NCBI GenBank assembly: GCA_964415445.1
Contig: CAYQAE010000028.1
Coordinates: 1 to 20,489, forward strand
Direction: 5' to 3'
Source of the DNA: CAYQAE01 sp964415445 [NCBI: uncultured archaeon]
GTDB lineage: Archaea > CAYQAE01
Length of the DNA: 20,489 nt
The translations under genes were made by a program, and so were the position numbers. Every line of letters begins with the position of its first letter. Within the stretch, counting starts at the first letter, position 1. Below are positions 1-7,012 of this stretch, in pieces. The notes under the pieces are model-generated. The model searched no databases, was not told where the DNA came from, and saw only the letters and a list, made by a program, of their open reading frames with translations.

Positions 1-223
1 TTTCACCAGAGAATATTACATATGAAGATGATACTATTTGGCTAAATTATAGTGTAGATGAGGAAACTTCATGGGTTGGTTTTTCAGTAAATGGCGAGGA
101 TAATGAAACATTAGCTGGAAATGTAACTTCACCTTCTTTAGATAATGGAACTTATCATTTAATTGTCTATGCAAATGATACATCTGGTAATATGGGTTGG
201 GATGAAGTATATTTTACTGTAGA
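1..223 (+). repeat. 255-bp period tandem repeat, copy 1 (cut by window edge)
   Basis: Bases 1-223 match 256-478 with only three differences (41 G/T, 56 A/G, 65 A/G), at an exact in-frame spacing of 255 bp (85 codons). Bases 224-255 are the linker that completes the unit. The window begins inside this unit, so more copies may lie upstream. Confidence 0.95.
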
Positions 224-980
224 TATTGATACTACAAAACCAACTGTTACCATAATTTCACCAGAGAATATTACATATGAAGATGATACTATTTGTCTAA
301 ATTATAGTGTGGATGAGGAGACTTCATGGGTTGGTTTTTCAGTAAATGGCGAGGATAATGAAACATTAGCTGGAAATGTAACTTCACCTTCTTTAGATAA
401 TGGAACTTATCATTTAATTGTCTATGCAAATGATACATCTGGTAATATGGGTTGGGATGAAGTATATTTTACTGTAGAGATACCTGCAGTTGAGTCTACT
501 ACCAACATAACAGATCTTAGATTAACAAATGCAAATGTAGTGATAAATGTTACAAAATTAATTGTTGATAAATCTTTCAAAATAACAGTCAATGTTGAAA
601 ATATAGGAACTACAGATTTAGATGATGTTAAAGTTAGTTTTTATATTAAAAAAGGTTCTAATAAAGTATTAATTGATTCAAAAACTAAAGATATAAATTC
701 TAATACATCTGAGTTTTTAGAGATAGAAGTTAAGCTTACTGGAAGTTTATTAGAAGACTGGAAAGATGCCGGTGTAACTGAAGGGGATGTCAATATTTTT
801 GTAGAGGTAGATCCGGATGGAGTTATAAGTGAAGATGACGAAACTAATAATGAAGCTATTGCAGCTATTGAACTTGAATCTTCAAAAGAAGAAACAGAAG
901 AGGGAATATGTGGACCTACTATTCTTTTGGGTTTAATATTGGCACCTACGGGAATATTAGCTAGAAAAATCAAAAAATAA
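1..980 (+). CDS. Repeat-containing exported surface protein, C-terminal part (5' partial)
   Basis: The frame is open from base 3 with no stop, so the gene begins left of the window. The first ATG, at 192, lies inside a repeat and is not a real start. The visible 325 residues hold two Ig-like repeats of 85-residue period (motifs TSWVGFSVNG and GTYHLIVYANDTSGN), of a kind common in archaeal surface proteins. A CARDB-like adhesion domain follows at about nt 500-870, containing NVENIGTTDL and DETNNEA. After an acidic linker comes a 23-residue tail starting CGPTILLG, hydrophobic and ending in basic RKIKK. That Cys-Gly-Pro, hydrophobic, basic layout matches the CGP-CTERM type of archaeal sorting or anchoring signal. 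Several N-x-S/T sequons fit archaeal N-glycosylation. The likely role is a cell-surface or adhesin-like protein; its ligand cannot be read from sequence. A T-run at 987-999 probably ends the transcript. Confidence 0.85.
   Translation, partial: SPENITYEDDTIWLNYSVDEETSWVGFSVNGEDNETLAGNVTSPSLDNGTYHLIVYANDTSGNMGWDEVYFTVDIDTTKPTVTIISPENITYEDDTICLNYSVDEETSWVGFSVNGEDNETLAGNVTSPSLDNGTYHLIVYANDTSGNMGWDEVYFTVEIPAVESTTNITDLRLTNANVVINVTKLIVDKSFKITVNVENIGTTDLDDVKVSFYIKKGSNKVLIDSKTKDINSNTSEFLEIEVKLTGSLLEDWKDAGVTEGDVNIFVEVDPDGVISEDDETNNEAIAAIELESSKEETEEGICGPTILLGLILAPTGILARKIKK
256..478 (+). repeat. 255-bp period tandem repeat, last copy
   Basis: This is the second copy of the Ig-like repeat unit. One of its three differences from copy 1 changes Trp (TGG, 39-41) to Cys (TGT, 294-296); the other two are silent. 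Identity ends at 478, where the frame leaves the repeat array for the CARDB-like domain. Confidence 0.95.
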
Positions 981-986
981 ATCCCA

Positions 987-999
987 TTTTTTTCTTTTT
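987..999 (+). terminator. T-rich terminator after the surface protein gene
   Basis: Seven T, one C, then five T lie just after the stop at 980 and before the convergent trmG10 stop. There is no strong hairpin. U-runs alone commonly terminate archaeal transcription. Confidence 0.5.
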
Positions 1000-1015
1000 A
1001 GTATTTACAAATAAC

Positions 1016-2026
1016 CTATTTTTGAAACACACATATCTTTCTAGTTAGACTTTTGTGGACTCTTTCATAATGTATTTTTTTTAATTTTAAGTTATTATCT
1101 TCTCCTATTTTCTCAAGTTGAAGATCATCAGGAGATAGTATTACAAAATATGAATTTTTCTTTAGATATTTTGATAAATTTTTGATAGATTTATTATATA
1201 ACTCGTCTAAATTTCTTATATGCATTTTAGTTGAGATACCATATGGTGGGTCACACACTATGGCATCAATATCTCTAACTTTGATCTTTGTAGCGTCTCC
1301 TAAATCTAGTTTATAATTTTTAATTCCATAGTAGTCTAAATTGTTTTTTGCGCATTTTAGAATATTTTTATCAATATCATATCCCACGATGTCAATATTC
1401 ATAAGCCCTGCTTCAATTAAAAATCCACCACATCCACAAAAAGGATCTAGAAGTTTTTGATTTTCTTTCAATCTAGCTAAATTAACTAATACTCTAGCAA
1501 GTTTCGCTTTAGTAGTTCCAGGTACAAAATAGGGTTTTTTTTGTGGTCTTCTTTCTGAAAATCTATTTTTTTGTATAAATTCAGTAATCCCTACATATAT
1601 TTTATCTTGGCAGAATATGAATATTTCATAGTCTGGATTATTTAAATTCACTTGAGATTCATATTTTGTTTTTATAAATTGGCCAATTTCTTTTTTTACT
1701 TTATTTGAATTTAATAATTTGTTTTTTTGTTTTATTGAAATCTTAAAGGACTTATTTGATAAATATGAAAAATTATATGAGTTTATTTTATCTAATAATT
1801 TATTTTCGTCTTTACTTATAAATAATAATTTACATACTCGCTTGGTCATAGTAAGGCGATCTAGATTGTTTTTGGATAAGTTTTTTTCTGTCTCTATTAC
1901 GTATAATTGGTTTTTGTGCAATATTTTTTTGTATTTTATAGAATAAGTATTTAAAAGAGCAATTATCTCTGATTTTGGAAGAGTGGGATGTTCTCCAGAG
2001 AGTATAAAGAAATTTTTTCTTTTCAT
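1016..2026 (-). CDS. trmG10: tRNA (guanine(10)-N2)-methyltransferase, TrmG10/Trm11-like
   Basis: The 336-residue protein is a normal length for archaeal TrmG10, which methylates guanosine 10 of tRNA using S-adenosylmethionine. The N-terminal half (about 1-150) fits the THUMP-containing RNA-binding part of this family. The C-terminal half is a Rossmann methyltransferase. The SAM-binding motif DPFCGCGGFLIEA is at 194-206, an acidic loop GYDID is at 215-219, and the catalytic DPPYG is at 259-263, of the (N/D)PPY type used by exocyclic amino-methyltransferases. The conserved PQKKPYF segment before the domain also fits. The ATG at 2026 has no good Shine-Dalgarno sequence, but a TATA-like TTTTAAAT about 29 bp upstream suggests a leaderless transcript. 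The gene is divergent from lonB. The choice between mono- and dimethylation is not visible from sequence. Confidence 0.88.
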   Translation of the reverse strand: MKRKNFFILSGEHPTLPKSEIIALLNTYSIKYKKILHKNQLYVIETEKNLSKNNLDRLTMTKRVCKLLFISKDENKLLDKINSYNFSYLSNKSFKISIKQKNKLLNSNKVKKEIGQFIKTKYESQVNLNNPDYEIFIFCQDKIYVGITEFIQKNRFSERRPQKKPYFVPGTTKAKLARVLVNLARLKENQKLLDPFCGCGGFLIEAGLMNIDIVGYDIDKNILKCAKNNLDYYGIKNYKLDLGDATKIKVRDIDAIVCDPPYGISTKMHIRNLDELYNKSIKNLSKYLKKNSYFVILSPDDLQLEKIGEDNNLKLKKIHYERVHKSLTRKICVFQK

Positions 2027-2050
2027 TAAATTGGTAATCTATTTGAAAAA

Positions 2051-2059
2051 ATTTAAAAG
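2051..2059. promoter_or_regulatory. Shared TATA-like element between trmG10 and lonB
   Basis: ATTTAAAAG sits in the 78-bp divergent gap. Read on +, it places a start site near 2081, giving lonB a leader of about 24 nt with GAGG at 2094-2097, 7 nt before ATG 2105. Read on -, its near-symmetric core lies about 29 bp before the trmG10 ATG. This is inferred from spacing only. Confidence 0.45.
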
Positions 2060-2104
2060 CTAAGAAAAATAATATTTTTTTAATCAGCATTTAGAGGACA
2101 TTAT

Positions 2105-3973
2105 ATGGCAGATGATAATTTAGATTGGGATTTTAAAAATACTTCTGAGATTGAGATCCCTCCGCTTTTGATAGATCAAGTAATTGGTCAAGAAGAGGCT
2201 GCAAATATAATTAGGACTGCAGCCAAGCAAAAGAGGAATGTATTATTAATTGGTGAGCCCGGAACAGGTAAAAGTCTTTTGGGTCAGGCAATGGCCGAAT
2301 TAATTCCAAAAGAAGAATTAGTAGATGTTATGGCTTTTCCTAATTTAGAAGAGGAAAATACACCAATTATTAGAACTTTTCCGGCAGGTCGTGGTAAAGT
2401 TATTCGTGATCAGTATAAACAGCAAGCTAAAAAAGCAGAAGAGAGAAGATCTTCAATTATGACTTTTGTTTTAATTTTTATATTATTTGTGGGTTTTTTG
2501 ACTGCAAATTACATCGCAGCAATTATAGCTTGTGCTTTGGTATTTTTAATTATGATGAATATTAAATCAAAGACACAATTTAAAGTTCCAAAGCTTTTAG
2601 TTAATAATCTGAATGTTCGTCATGCACCTTTTGTAGATGCTACAGGCGCACACGCCGGAGCTGTCTTAGGGGACATTAGACACGATCCTTTTCAGAGCGG
2701 TGGGCTCGGTACACCTGCACACGAAAGAGTAGAGGCGGGAATGATTCAAAAGTCCAACAAAGGAGTTCTCTTTATTGATGAAATTTCAACTCTAAAGATG
2801 AAAACGCAGCAAGAATTATTATCTGCGATGCAAGAGAGGGAATATCCTATAACTGGGCAGAGTGAATTATCTTCAGGTGCGATGGTTAGAACTGAACCGG
2901 TACCTTGTGATTTTGTATTAGTTGCTGCTGGAAATTTAGAGACAGTAAAGGGGATGCATCCCGCACTTAGATCACGTATTCGTGGATATGGATACGAAGT
3001 ATATATGAACGATACAATGGTCGATACAAGGGATAACAGAATAAGAATCGCTAGATTTGTAGCTCAAGAAGTATCAAAGGATAAAAAAATACCTCCATTT
3101 AGCAGAAGTGCAGTTTTAGAGATAATGAGAGTAGCTAAAAAACGTGCAAATCGAAAAAATCATCTCACCTTAAAATTAAGAGAATTAGGTGGAATAATTC
3201 GTGCAGCAGGAGATTTAGCTTTACGTGAAGGTGCACACGAAGTAGAAGATGCACATGTTCTAAAATCACTAACATTATCCAGAACATTAGAGCAACAAAT
3301 TGCAGATAAATATATTGATAAAAAACGAGATTATGGAATATTTAAATTAGAAGGTTCTCGAGTTGGTCAAATTAATGGTCTAGCAGTTTTGGGAACAAGT
3401 GGAATAATTTTGCCAATTGCAGCAGAAGCGGCTCCAGCGCAAAGTAGGGCTGAGGGTAAAATTATTGCAACTGGGAAGCTAGGTGATATTGCAAAAGAAG
3501 CAGTACAAAATGTAAGTGCTATAATTAAGAAATATACAGGAGAAGATATCACATCTTATGATCTACATATTCAATTCCTACAAGCCTATGAAGGGGTAGA
3601 AGGGGATTCTGCATCTGTATCAATTGCAACTGCGGTCATCTCTGCAATTGAAGATATCCAAATCGATCAATCTATGGCCATGACTGGATCTTTAAGTGTT
3701 AGAGGTGAAGTACTTCCTGTTGGTGGAGTTACATCTAAAATTGAAGCTGCAATTGAAGCTAAACTTACTAAAGTTATAATTCCAAAAGCTAATGCTGAAG
3801 ATATTTATTTAGATCCTGAAAAAAATAAAAAAATAGAAATTATTCCTGTCTTGACAATTGATGAGGTCCTAGATCATGCATTAGTTGGTAAAAATAAAGA
3901 TGAGTTTTTTAAAAAAATCAAGAAATTCATAACTCATGTATCTCCCAATCTTAAAAAGACCTCTAAAGCCTAA
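2105..3973 (+). CDS. lonB: Archaeal LonB: membrane-anchored ATP-dependent Lon protease
   Basis: This ATP-dependent serine protease degrades damaged and regulatory proteins at the inner face of the membrane. The 622 residues match archaeal LonB. Walker A GEPGTGKS is at 50-57. Two adjacent membrane segments (about 117-152) are inserted in the AAA+ domain between Walker A and Walker B, the mark of archaeal LonB. Walker B VLFIDE is at 221-226 and a sensor-1-like AAGN at 274-277. The C-terminal protease domain carries the Ser-Lys dyad: Ser502 in EGDSASVS and Lys545 in GGVTSKIEAA. The start is supported by GAGG 7 nt upstream. Its stop is 3 bp from the convergent dehydroquinate synthase gene. All key residues are present, so the enzyme should be functional. 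Confidence 0.97.
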   Translation: MADDNLDWDFKNTSEIEIPPLLIDQVIGQEEAANIIRTAAKQKRNVLLIGEPGTGKSLLGQAMAELIPKEELVDVMAFPNLEEENTPIIRTFPAGRGKVIRDQYKQQAKKAEERRSSIMTFVLIFILFVGFLTANYIAAIIACALVFLIMMNIKSKTQFKVPKLLVNNLNVRHAPFVDATGAHAGAVLGDIRHDPFQSGGLGTPAHERVEAGMIQKSNKGVLFIDEISTLKMKTQQELLSAMQEREYPITGQSELSSGAMVRTEPVPCDFVLVAAGNLETVKGMHPALRSRIRGYGYEVYMNDTMVDTRDNRIRIARFVAQEVSKDKKIPPFSRSAVLEIMRVAKKRANRKNHLTLKLRELGGIIRAAGDLALREGAHEVEDAHVLKSLTLSRTLEQQIADKYIDKKRDYGIFKLEGSRVGQINGLAVLGTSGIILPIAAEAAPAQSRAEGKIIATGKLGDIAKEAVQNVSAIIKKYTGEDITSYDLHIQFLQAYEGVEGDSASVSIATAVISAIEDIQIDQSMAMTGSLSVRGEVLPVGGVTSKIEAAIEAKLTKVIIPKANAEDIYLDPEKNKKIEIIPVLTIDEVLDHALVGKNKDEFFKKIKKFITHVSPNLKKTSKA

Positions 3974-3986
3974 ATTTTATTTTTCT
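3974..3986 (+). terminator. T-rich 3' end of lonB overlapping the aroB' 3' end
   Basis: ATTTTATTTTTCT directly follows the lonB stop and lies in the 3' end of the convergent gene. It is a plausible archaeal U-run terminator with no clear hairpin. Confidence 0.4.
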
Positions 3987-5041
3987 GTGATAGTCTCATC
4001 CACTTTTGTTCCAAAATGTCTGCCACCAGATTCAATGTAGCATTTGATTTTGTCGCCTACTTTAACTTTAGCGACTGATATTGCTTTACCGCTCTGATCT
4101 ACCAATCTTATAGTCTCTGCATTTTGCAAAAGTACTTTGTATATTTTTTTGTTATAAGTTGCTTCAATTAGCATAAGCGGTCTGCTTTCAATTTTTGATC
4201 TACCAACAATTACAATCCGTGCCATGCCTTTATTATCTACAGCTAGGACTTCATCTCCTGCCTCAATTTCTGATAGATATTGTGTTTTTGCACCCTTTAT
4301 TAATGTATATGAAGGAACTGCACCTGCATTGACCCTAAAAGGTCTCGTTGCAACATATGGGCTCTCTATAGTTTCGCTATGGATTAAAAAAAGACCATTA
4401 CTTTGTGAGCCAACTAACATCCCTTCTCCTATTTTTAGCATAGAGCAAGTATCAATGCATACTCTATCTCCCATACCTACTTCTTTAATTTTGGTAATTT
4501 TGGCATCAATTAGATCAAATTTAATTTGATTTTTATCTTGTAATAATTTTGAGACTTTTTTTATCTCTTCTGCTTTAGAATTAAGCAAAATTCCATCTGT
4601 ACCTCTCTCCAATGTTTCTAAATTAACTTTTGCTTCCTTCTCATCCTTTGCGGTGGCGATTAGTTTTGCATCCTTAATATTTGCAATTAAATTTTCATAA
4701 GGGATAATTTTCCATTCCCTTCCGCTTACCACTACATAATTAACATGTTTTGCACATTTTTGTGCTCTTGTCTCATCTTCTTTTGAATTAATTTCTACAA
4801 ATGCTACTTTATTTTTATCAAGTGATTCAATATCTCTATCTTTTTCTACTTTTATAAGTTTTAGATCGGCTTCTTTATCACCTACAACTCTAATATTTCC
4901 TAAATCTTTTGCTTTTTTTGTCTCTCCTTCTTTTACTACTACCGCATCTACACCTGACTCTAAACTTTCAGTTATGAATTTTTTTCTTTTTTTCCAATCT
5001 AAATTATCTTGTGCTGCATATACCCAAAGCTCTTTTTTCAT
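3977..5041 (-). CDS. aroB': 3-dehydroquinate synthase II (archaeal type)
   Basis: This enzyme makes 3-dehydroquinate from 2-amino-3,7-dideoxy-D-threo-hept-6-ulosonate, an NAD-dependent oxidative deamination and cyclisation, in the archaeal route to aromatic amino acids. The 354-residue protein has the normal family length. The N-terminus [17 protein letters not shown] is typical. Conserved blocks follow: [13 protein letters not shown] (188-200), [18 protein letters not shown] (207-224), [14 protein letters not shown] (234-247) and the C-terminal GGRHFG (339-344). It is unrelated to bacterial AroB. Its ATG overlaps the stop of the upstream ADH synthase gene by four bases (ATGA, 5038-5041), so the two are almost certainly cotranscribed and translationally coupled. 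They catalyse consecutive steps. Its 3' end faces lonB across 3 bp. Confidence 0.96.
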   Translation of the reverse strand: MKKELWVYAAQDNLDWKKRKKFITESLESGVDAVVVKEGETKKAKDLGNIRVVGDKEADLKLIKVEKDRDIESLDKNKVAFVEINSKEDETRAQKCAKHVNYVVVSGREWKIIPYENLIANIKDAKLIATAKDEKEAKVNLETLERGTDGILLNSKAEEIKKVSKLLQDKNQIKFDLIDAKITKIKEVGMGDRVCIDTCSMLKIGEGMLVGSQSNGLFLIHSETIESPYVATRPFRVNAGAVPSYTLIKGAKTQYLSEIEAGDEVLAVDNKGMARIVIVGRSKIESRPLMLIEATYNKKIYKVLLQNAETIRLVDQSGKAISVAKVKVGDKIKCYIESGGRHFGTKVDETITEK

Positions 5042-5829
5042 TCAATTCCCTCTAATACGTCTTTAGGTAGTGCATTATCGTGTACTACTTTATGAATTGC
5101 ACGAAGCATTGTTTTTGGTTTTTTGTGCTGAAATACATTTCTACCTGCTGCAACACCTGATGCGCCTGCATCAACTGCACCTCTAATCATAGTGAGAAAT
5201 TCTTCATCTGTCTTTGATTTAGGTCCTCCTGCCATAACTACAGGTACAGGACACCCCAATACTACTTCTTTGAAAGATTCAGTATCTCCGGTGTAGTTTG
5301 TCTTTACAATATCTGCCCCTATCTCTGCACCAACTCGTGCTGCATGTTTTACTACTTCTACATCATATTGATCTTTGATTTTATCTCCTCGAGGATACAT
5401 CATAGCCAAAAGCGGCATACCCCAAAAAGCACAATCTTCTGCAATTAAACCTAAACTTTGTAACATTTGTGGTTCGTTATCTGCGCCAATATTTACATGA
5501 ACTGATACTGCATCTGCACCTATTTTCATTGCCTCCTCAACTGATGCAACTAATACTTTATTATTTGGATCTGGAGATAATGATGTGCTAGCAGATAGAT
5601 GTAGAATTAGACCTAAATCTTTTCCATATCCTCTATGGCCTGCGCCCGCCATTCCCTTATGAAGTAGTATTGCATTAGCACCGCCTTCTGCGGCATTATT
5701 AACGCTTTGTGCAATATTTACTATTCCAAAAATAGGACCTTCGCTCACACCATGGTCCATTGGAACAATAACTGTTTTTTTAGTGTTTCTATTCATAATA
5801 CGTTCTAGACGAAGTGATTTTCCAAGCAT
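5038..5829 (-). CDS. aroA': 2-amino-3,7-dideoxy-D-threo-hept-6-ulosonate (ADH) synthase
   Basis: This is a class I aldolase-type enzyme that supplies the substrate for dehydroquinate synthase II, replacing the bacterial DAHP synthase step. The frame opens at ATG 5847 (269 aa), but I prefer ATG 5829 (263 aa). GGTGA lies 11 nt upstream of it on this strand, and the protein then begins [11 protein letters not shown] like relatives. In the 269-residue numbering, PMDHG has Asp31, MYPRG has the proton-donor Tyr151, and [10 protein letters not shown] has the Schiff-base Lys182. The phosphate-binding GGPK is at 207-210 and the late GVAAGRN loop is present. These match the catalytic set described for the Methanocaldococcus enzyme. 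It is the first gene of the two-gene aro operon, with a candidate TATA near 5881-5890. Confidence 0.95.
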   Translation of the reverse strand: MLGKSLRLERIMNRNTKKTVIVPMDHGVSEGPIFGIVNIAQSVNNAAEGGANAILLHKGMAGAGHRGYGKDLGLILHLSASTSLSPDPNNKVLVASVEEAMKIGADAVSVHVNIGADNEPQMLQSLGLIAEDCAFWGMPLLAMMYPRGDKIKDQYDVEVVKHAARVGAEIGADIVKTNYTGDTESFKEVVLGCPVPVVMAGGPKSKTDEEFLTMIRGAVDAGASGVAAGRNVFQHKKPKTMLRAIHKVVHDNALPKDVLEGIE

Positions 5830-5880
5830 TGACAAATATATCACCATTTTAGTTTGATGTGAGAGATGAAATTGTTCAAT

Positions 5881-5890
5881 GTTTTAAATT
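5881..5890 (-). promoter_or_regulatory. Candidate TATA box of the aro operon
   Basis: On the minus strand this reads AATTTAAAAC. It places transcription start near 5860, about 30 nt before the preferred ATG 5829, and leaves GGTGA (5845-5841) in the leader. This rests on spacing and composition only. Confidence 0.35.
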
Positions 5891-6006
5891 ATTTTGTTAG
5901 AAATTGAAATTTAAAATTTATATTTTTTGTTCCAATAATCATCTCCATAAATAAATATATTCTATATTGATTTTAGATTCATAATTACAAGTTATTTAAG
6001 TAAATG

Positions 6007-6054
6007 ATTACATTTAGCTGTTATTATTCAGTTAGAAAGTTGATCTGGAGATAA
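6007..6054 (+). pseudogene. Remnant of a surface-protein gene 3' end
   Basis: Bases 6007-6046 are identical to the last 40 bases of the window (20450-20489), where they encode the end of the third C-terminal membrane segment of the giant surface protein (frame ITFSCYYSVRKLI). Here the same frame runs on through Trp-Arg to a stop at 6052-6054. Immediately left of 6007 the homology stops abruptly. The best reading is the last 15 codons of a third paralogue whose body has been deleted. An ATG at 6004 gives a 16-codon frame by chance. Confidence 0.85.
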
Positions 6055-6062
6055 TTTAAAAA
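6055..6062 (+). promoter_or_regulatory. Candidate TATA box for the small ATPase-tail gene
   Basis: TTTAAAAA lies just after the remnant stop and about 32 bp before ATG 6094. It would give a leader of about 10 nt that includes GGTGAG (6085-6090). The evidence is weak, from spacing only. Confidence 0.3.
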
Positions 6063-6093
6063 TTTGAATTGATATTACAAATTGGGTGAGATT

Positions 6094-6339
6094 ATGGATA
6101 TTGAAGAAATAAAACAAAAAATTCTTCCCACTTTAAAAGGGTATGGAGTCAAAAAAGTAGGGATCTCTGTTTTGAAAAATTTAGAGAAGAAAGCAAAATT
6201 AGTTAATTGGAATAATATGAAAAGAGAAGAATTATTTGGATTATTTTCAAAAAGTGGGTTTGATAAAAAATGCATTGACTATTGTAGGAAAAATAATATT
6301 TTACTTTATACTTTGGATGATTTAGAGAAATTATTTTAG
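6094..6339 (+). CDS. Truncated archaeal ATPase C-terminal (DUF234-like) fragment, possible fusion
   Basis: The 81-residue frame starts at ATG 6094, with GGTGA at 6085-6089; an upstream in-frame TTG at 6082 is possible. From about VGISVLKNLEKKAKLV onward it resembles, from memory, the end of archaeal MJ-type ATPases with a DUF234 nuclease-like domain, including the signature LFSKSGFDKK and the ending NNILLYTLDDLEKLF. The P-loop, Walker B and the catalytic E-x-K part of the nuclease domain are all missing. The first 20 residues (DIEEIKQKILPTLKGYGVKK) look more like the start of a small MNT-type nucleotidyltransferase, so this could be a deletion fusion of two unrelated genes. It is probably non-functional, although the frame and ribosome binding site are intact. 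It belongs to a different ATPase subfamily from the intact gene at 12555. Confidence 0.55.
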   Translation: MDIEEIKQKILPTLKGYGVKKVGISVLKNLEKKAKLVNWNNMKREELFGLFSKSGFDKKCIDYCRKNNILLYTLDDLEKLF

Positions 6340-6404
6340 TTTGAAATTAGTACTTGACAAAATAAAGTTTGATTAGCATTGTCACCTAAATAGGATTGGA
6401 AATA

Positions 6405-6425
6405 TTTTTTTTATGTTTATTTTTT
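6405..6425 (+). terminator. T-rich terminator candidate
   Basis: Eight T at 6405-6412 and six T at 6420-6425 lie downstream of the ATPase-tail gene. They could terminate its transcript. No clear hairpin is visible. The rest of 6340-6468 holds no supportable gene. Confidence 0.35.
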
Positions 6426-6483
6426 ATATCAGTTTGTAGACAAATGTTTATATTTAAATTTAAAATATAGGAGAAGATTGAAA

Positions 6484-6636
6484 TTGATTACCGAAGACGA
6501 AAAAAGAGATCATTATAAAATGTGTCAAGAAATATTTGTATGTTGTAGTTAAAGTATTAATTGACGATGTATTATAATAACCGTATATTTTACAGACACT
6601 ACAAAAAAAGGTGAGATATTCTGGGAAAGGAAATAA
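6484..6636 (+). pseudogene. Decayed DUF4258-like small protein (toxin-like), two frameshifts
   Basis: AGGAG at 6469-6473 precedes a TTG at 6484. Frame one reads ITEDEKRDHYKMCQEIFVC and hits a stop. The +1 frame then continues as YVVVKVLIDD (from 6539). The first frame resumes as IIITVYFTDTTKKGEIFWERK, ending at 6634-6636. Joined, these pieces resemble the C-terminal two thirds of a DUF4258-like small protein family. Two deletions, of about 2 nt near 6541 and 1 nt near 6570, would explain both shifts and cancel each other. The N-terminal part is absent, probably deleted next to the promoter and ribosome binding site. The family assignment is from memory of sequence style; the frame switching is seen directly. 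It overlaps the start of the next decayed gene, as toxin-antitoxin-like pairs often do. Confidence 0.55.
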
Positions 6637-6779
6637 AAATTTGGTTTAAAGAAACAGAAAATGATGCAGTAATGAAAAAGGTAGATAAAGAAGGAAATAT
6701 TATTGGTTTTTCTATCCTAAAAATAAGTGCACTTGCAGATATACTTCTTTCAATTGATCTTGAAAGTCAGGTAGCTTGA
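6621..6779 (+). pseudogene. Decayed DUF2283-like protein, lost start codon and internal deletion
   Basis: The frame is open from 6615 to the stop at 6777-6779. GGTGAG (6610-6615) stands 5 nt before a CTG at 6621, exactly where ATG is expected, and the reading LGKEIKIWF fits a family N-terminus. So the start codon seems mutated. The text then jumps from KIWF straight to KETENDAVMKKVDKEGNIIG, which is the later half of DUF2283-like proteins, implying an in-frame loss of roughly 20 codons. The ending is SIDLESQVA. DUF2283-like genes are often found next to DUF4258-like ones, and here they overlap by 16 nt, which supports both calls. CTG initiation cannot be excluded, but the missing core makes function unlikely. 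Confidence 0.55.
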
Positions 6780-6998
6780 TAAGAATAAATATAACTTTTA
6801 TAAACTCGTATCGAAAGAATATCAGAAATAAAAGCAAGGAAATAGTAAGTTTTGATAATTTTTAAGGAATTTCGCTAAATTTGACTCTGATGTAATAATT
6901 AAAAAAAGTGTGAAGATTTATATAATTCAGTATATAGGTATTGATAAGTTAAATGTTATGATTTGATTATTGTTTTAAGCTATTGAAAATTACTAAAT
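6780..6998 (+). other. Gene-free AT-rich spacer before hicBA
   Basis: I see no supportable gene here. A 35-codon open frame at 6859-6966 has no good start and no recognisable family. TTTATATA at 6917-6924 could be the hicBA TATA box, giving a leader of about 60 nt. Confidence 0.4.
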
Positions 6999-7004
6999 AG
7001 GAGG
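6999..7004 (+). promoter_or_regulatory. Strong Shine-Dalgarno AGGAGG deciding the hicB start
   Basis: AGGAGG is the best ribosome binding site in the small-gene region. It lies 8 nt before an ATT codon (7013), with no ATG, GTG or TTG in the hicB frame nearby. It marks where translation of the antitoxin should begin. Confidence 0.7.
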
Positions 7005-7012
7005 CGGTCAGA

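Noticed and set aside
1-478. CRISPR-like array at the left edge
   Set aside because: The repeat unit is 255 bp, in frame, and encodes an Ig-like domain; there are no short repeats with variable spacers and no cas genes.
641-973. 110-codon minus-strand ORF opposite the first surface gene
   Set aside because: It is a shadow of the real plus-strand gene; low-complexity Ser/Ile content and no start signals.
5848-6006. A tRNA or other structured RNA in the gap upstream of the aro operon
   Set aside because: No cloverleaf, conserved TTCGA loop or GC-rich stems are visible; the segment is plain AT-rich promoter-type DNA.
6004-6054. A 16-codon ORF starting at ATG 6004
   Set aside because: All of it after the ATG is the copied 3' end of a surface gene; the ATG arises at the junction and has no ribosome binding site.
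6859-6966. A 35-codon open frame before hicB
   Set aside because: There is no proper start codon with a ribosome binding site and no recognisable family; it is within the chance length for such AT-rich DNA.
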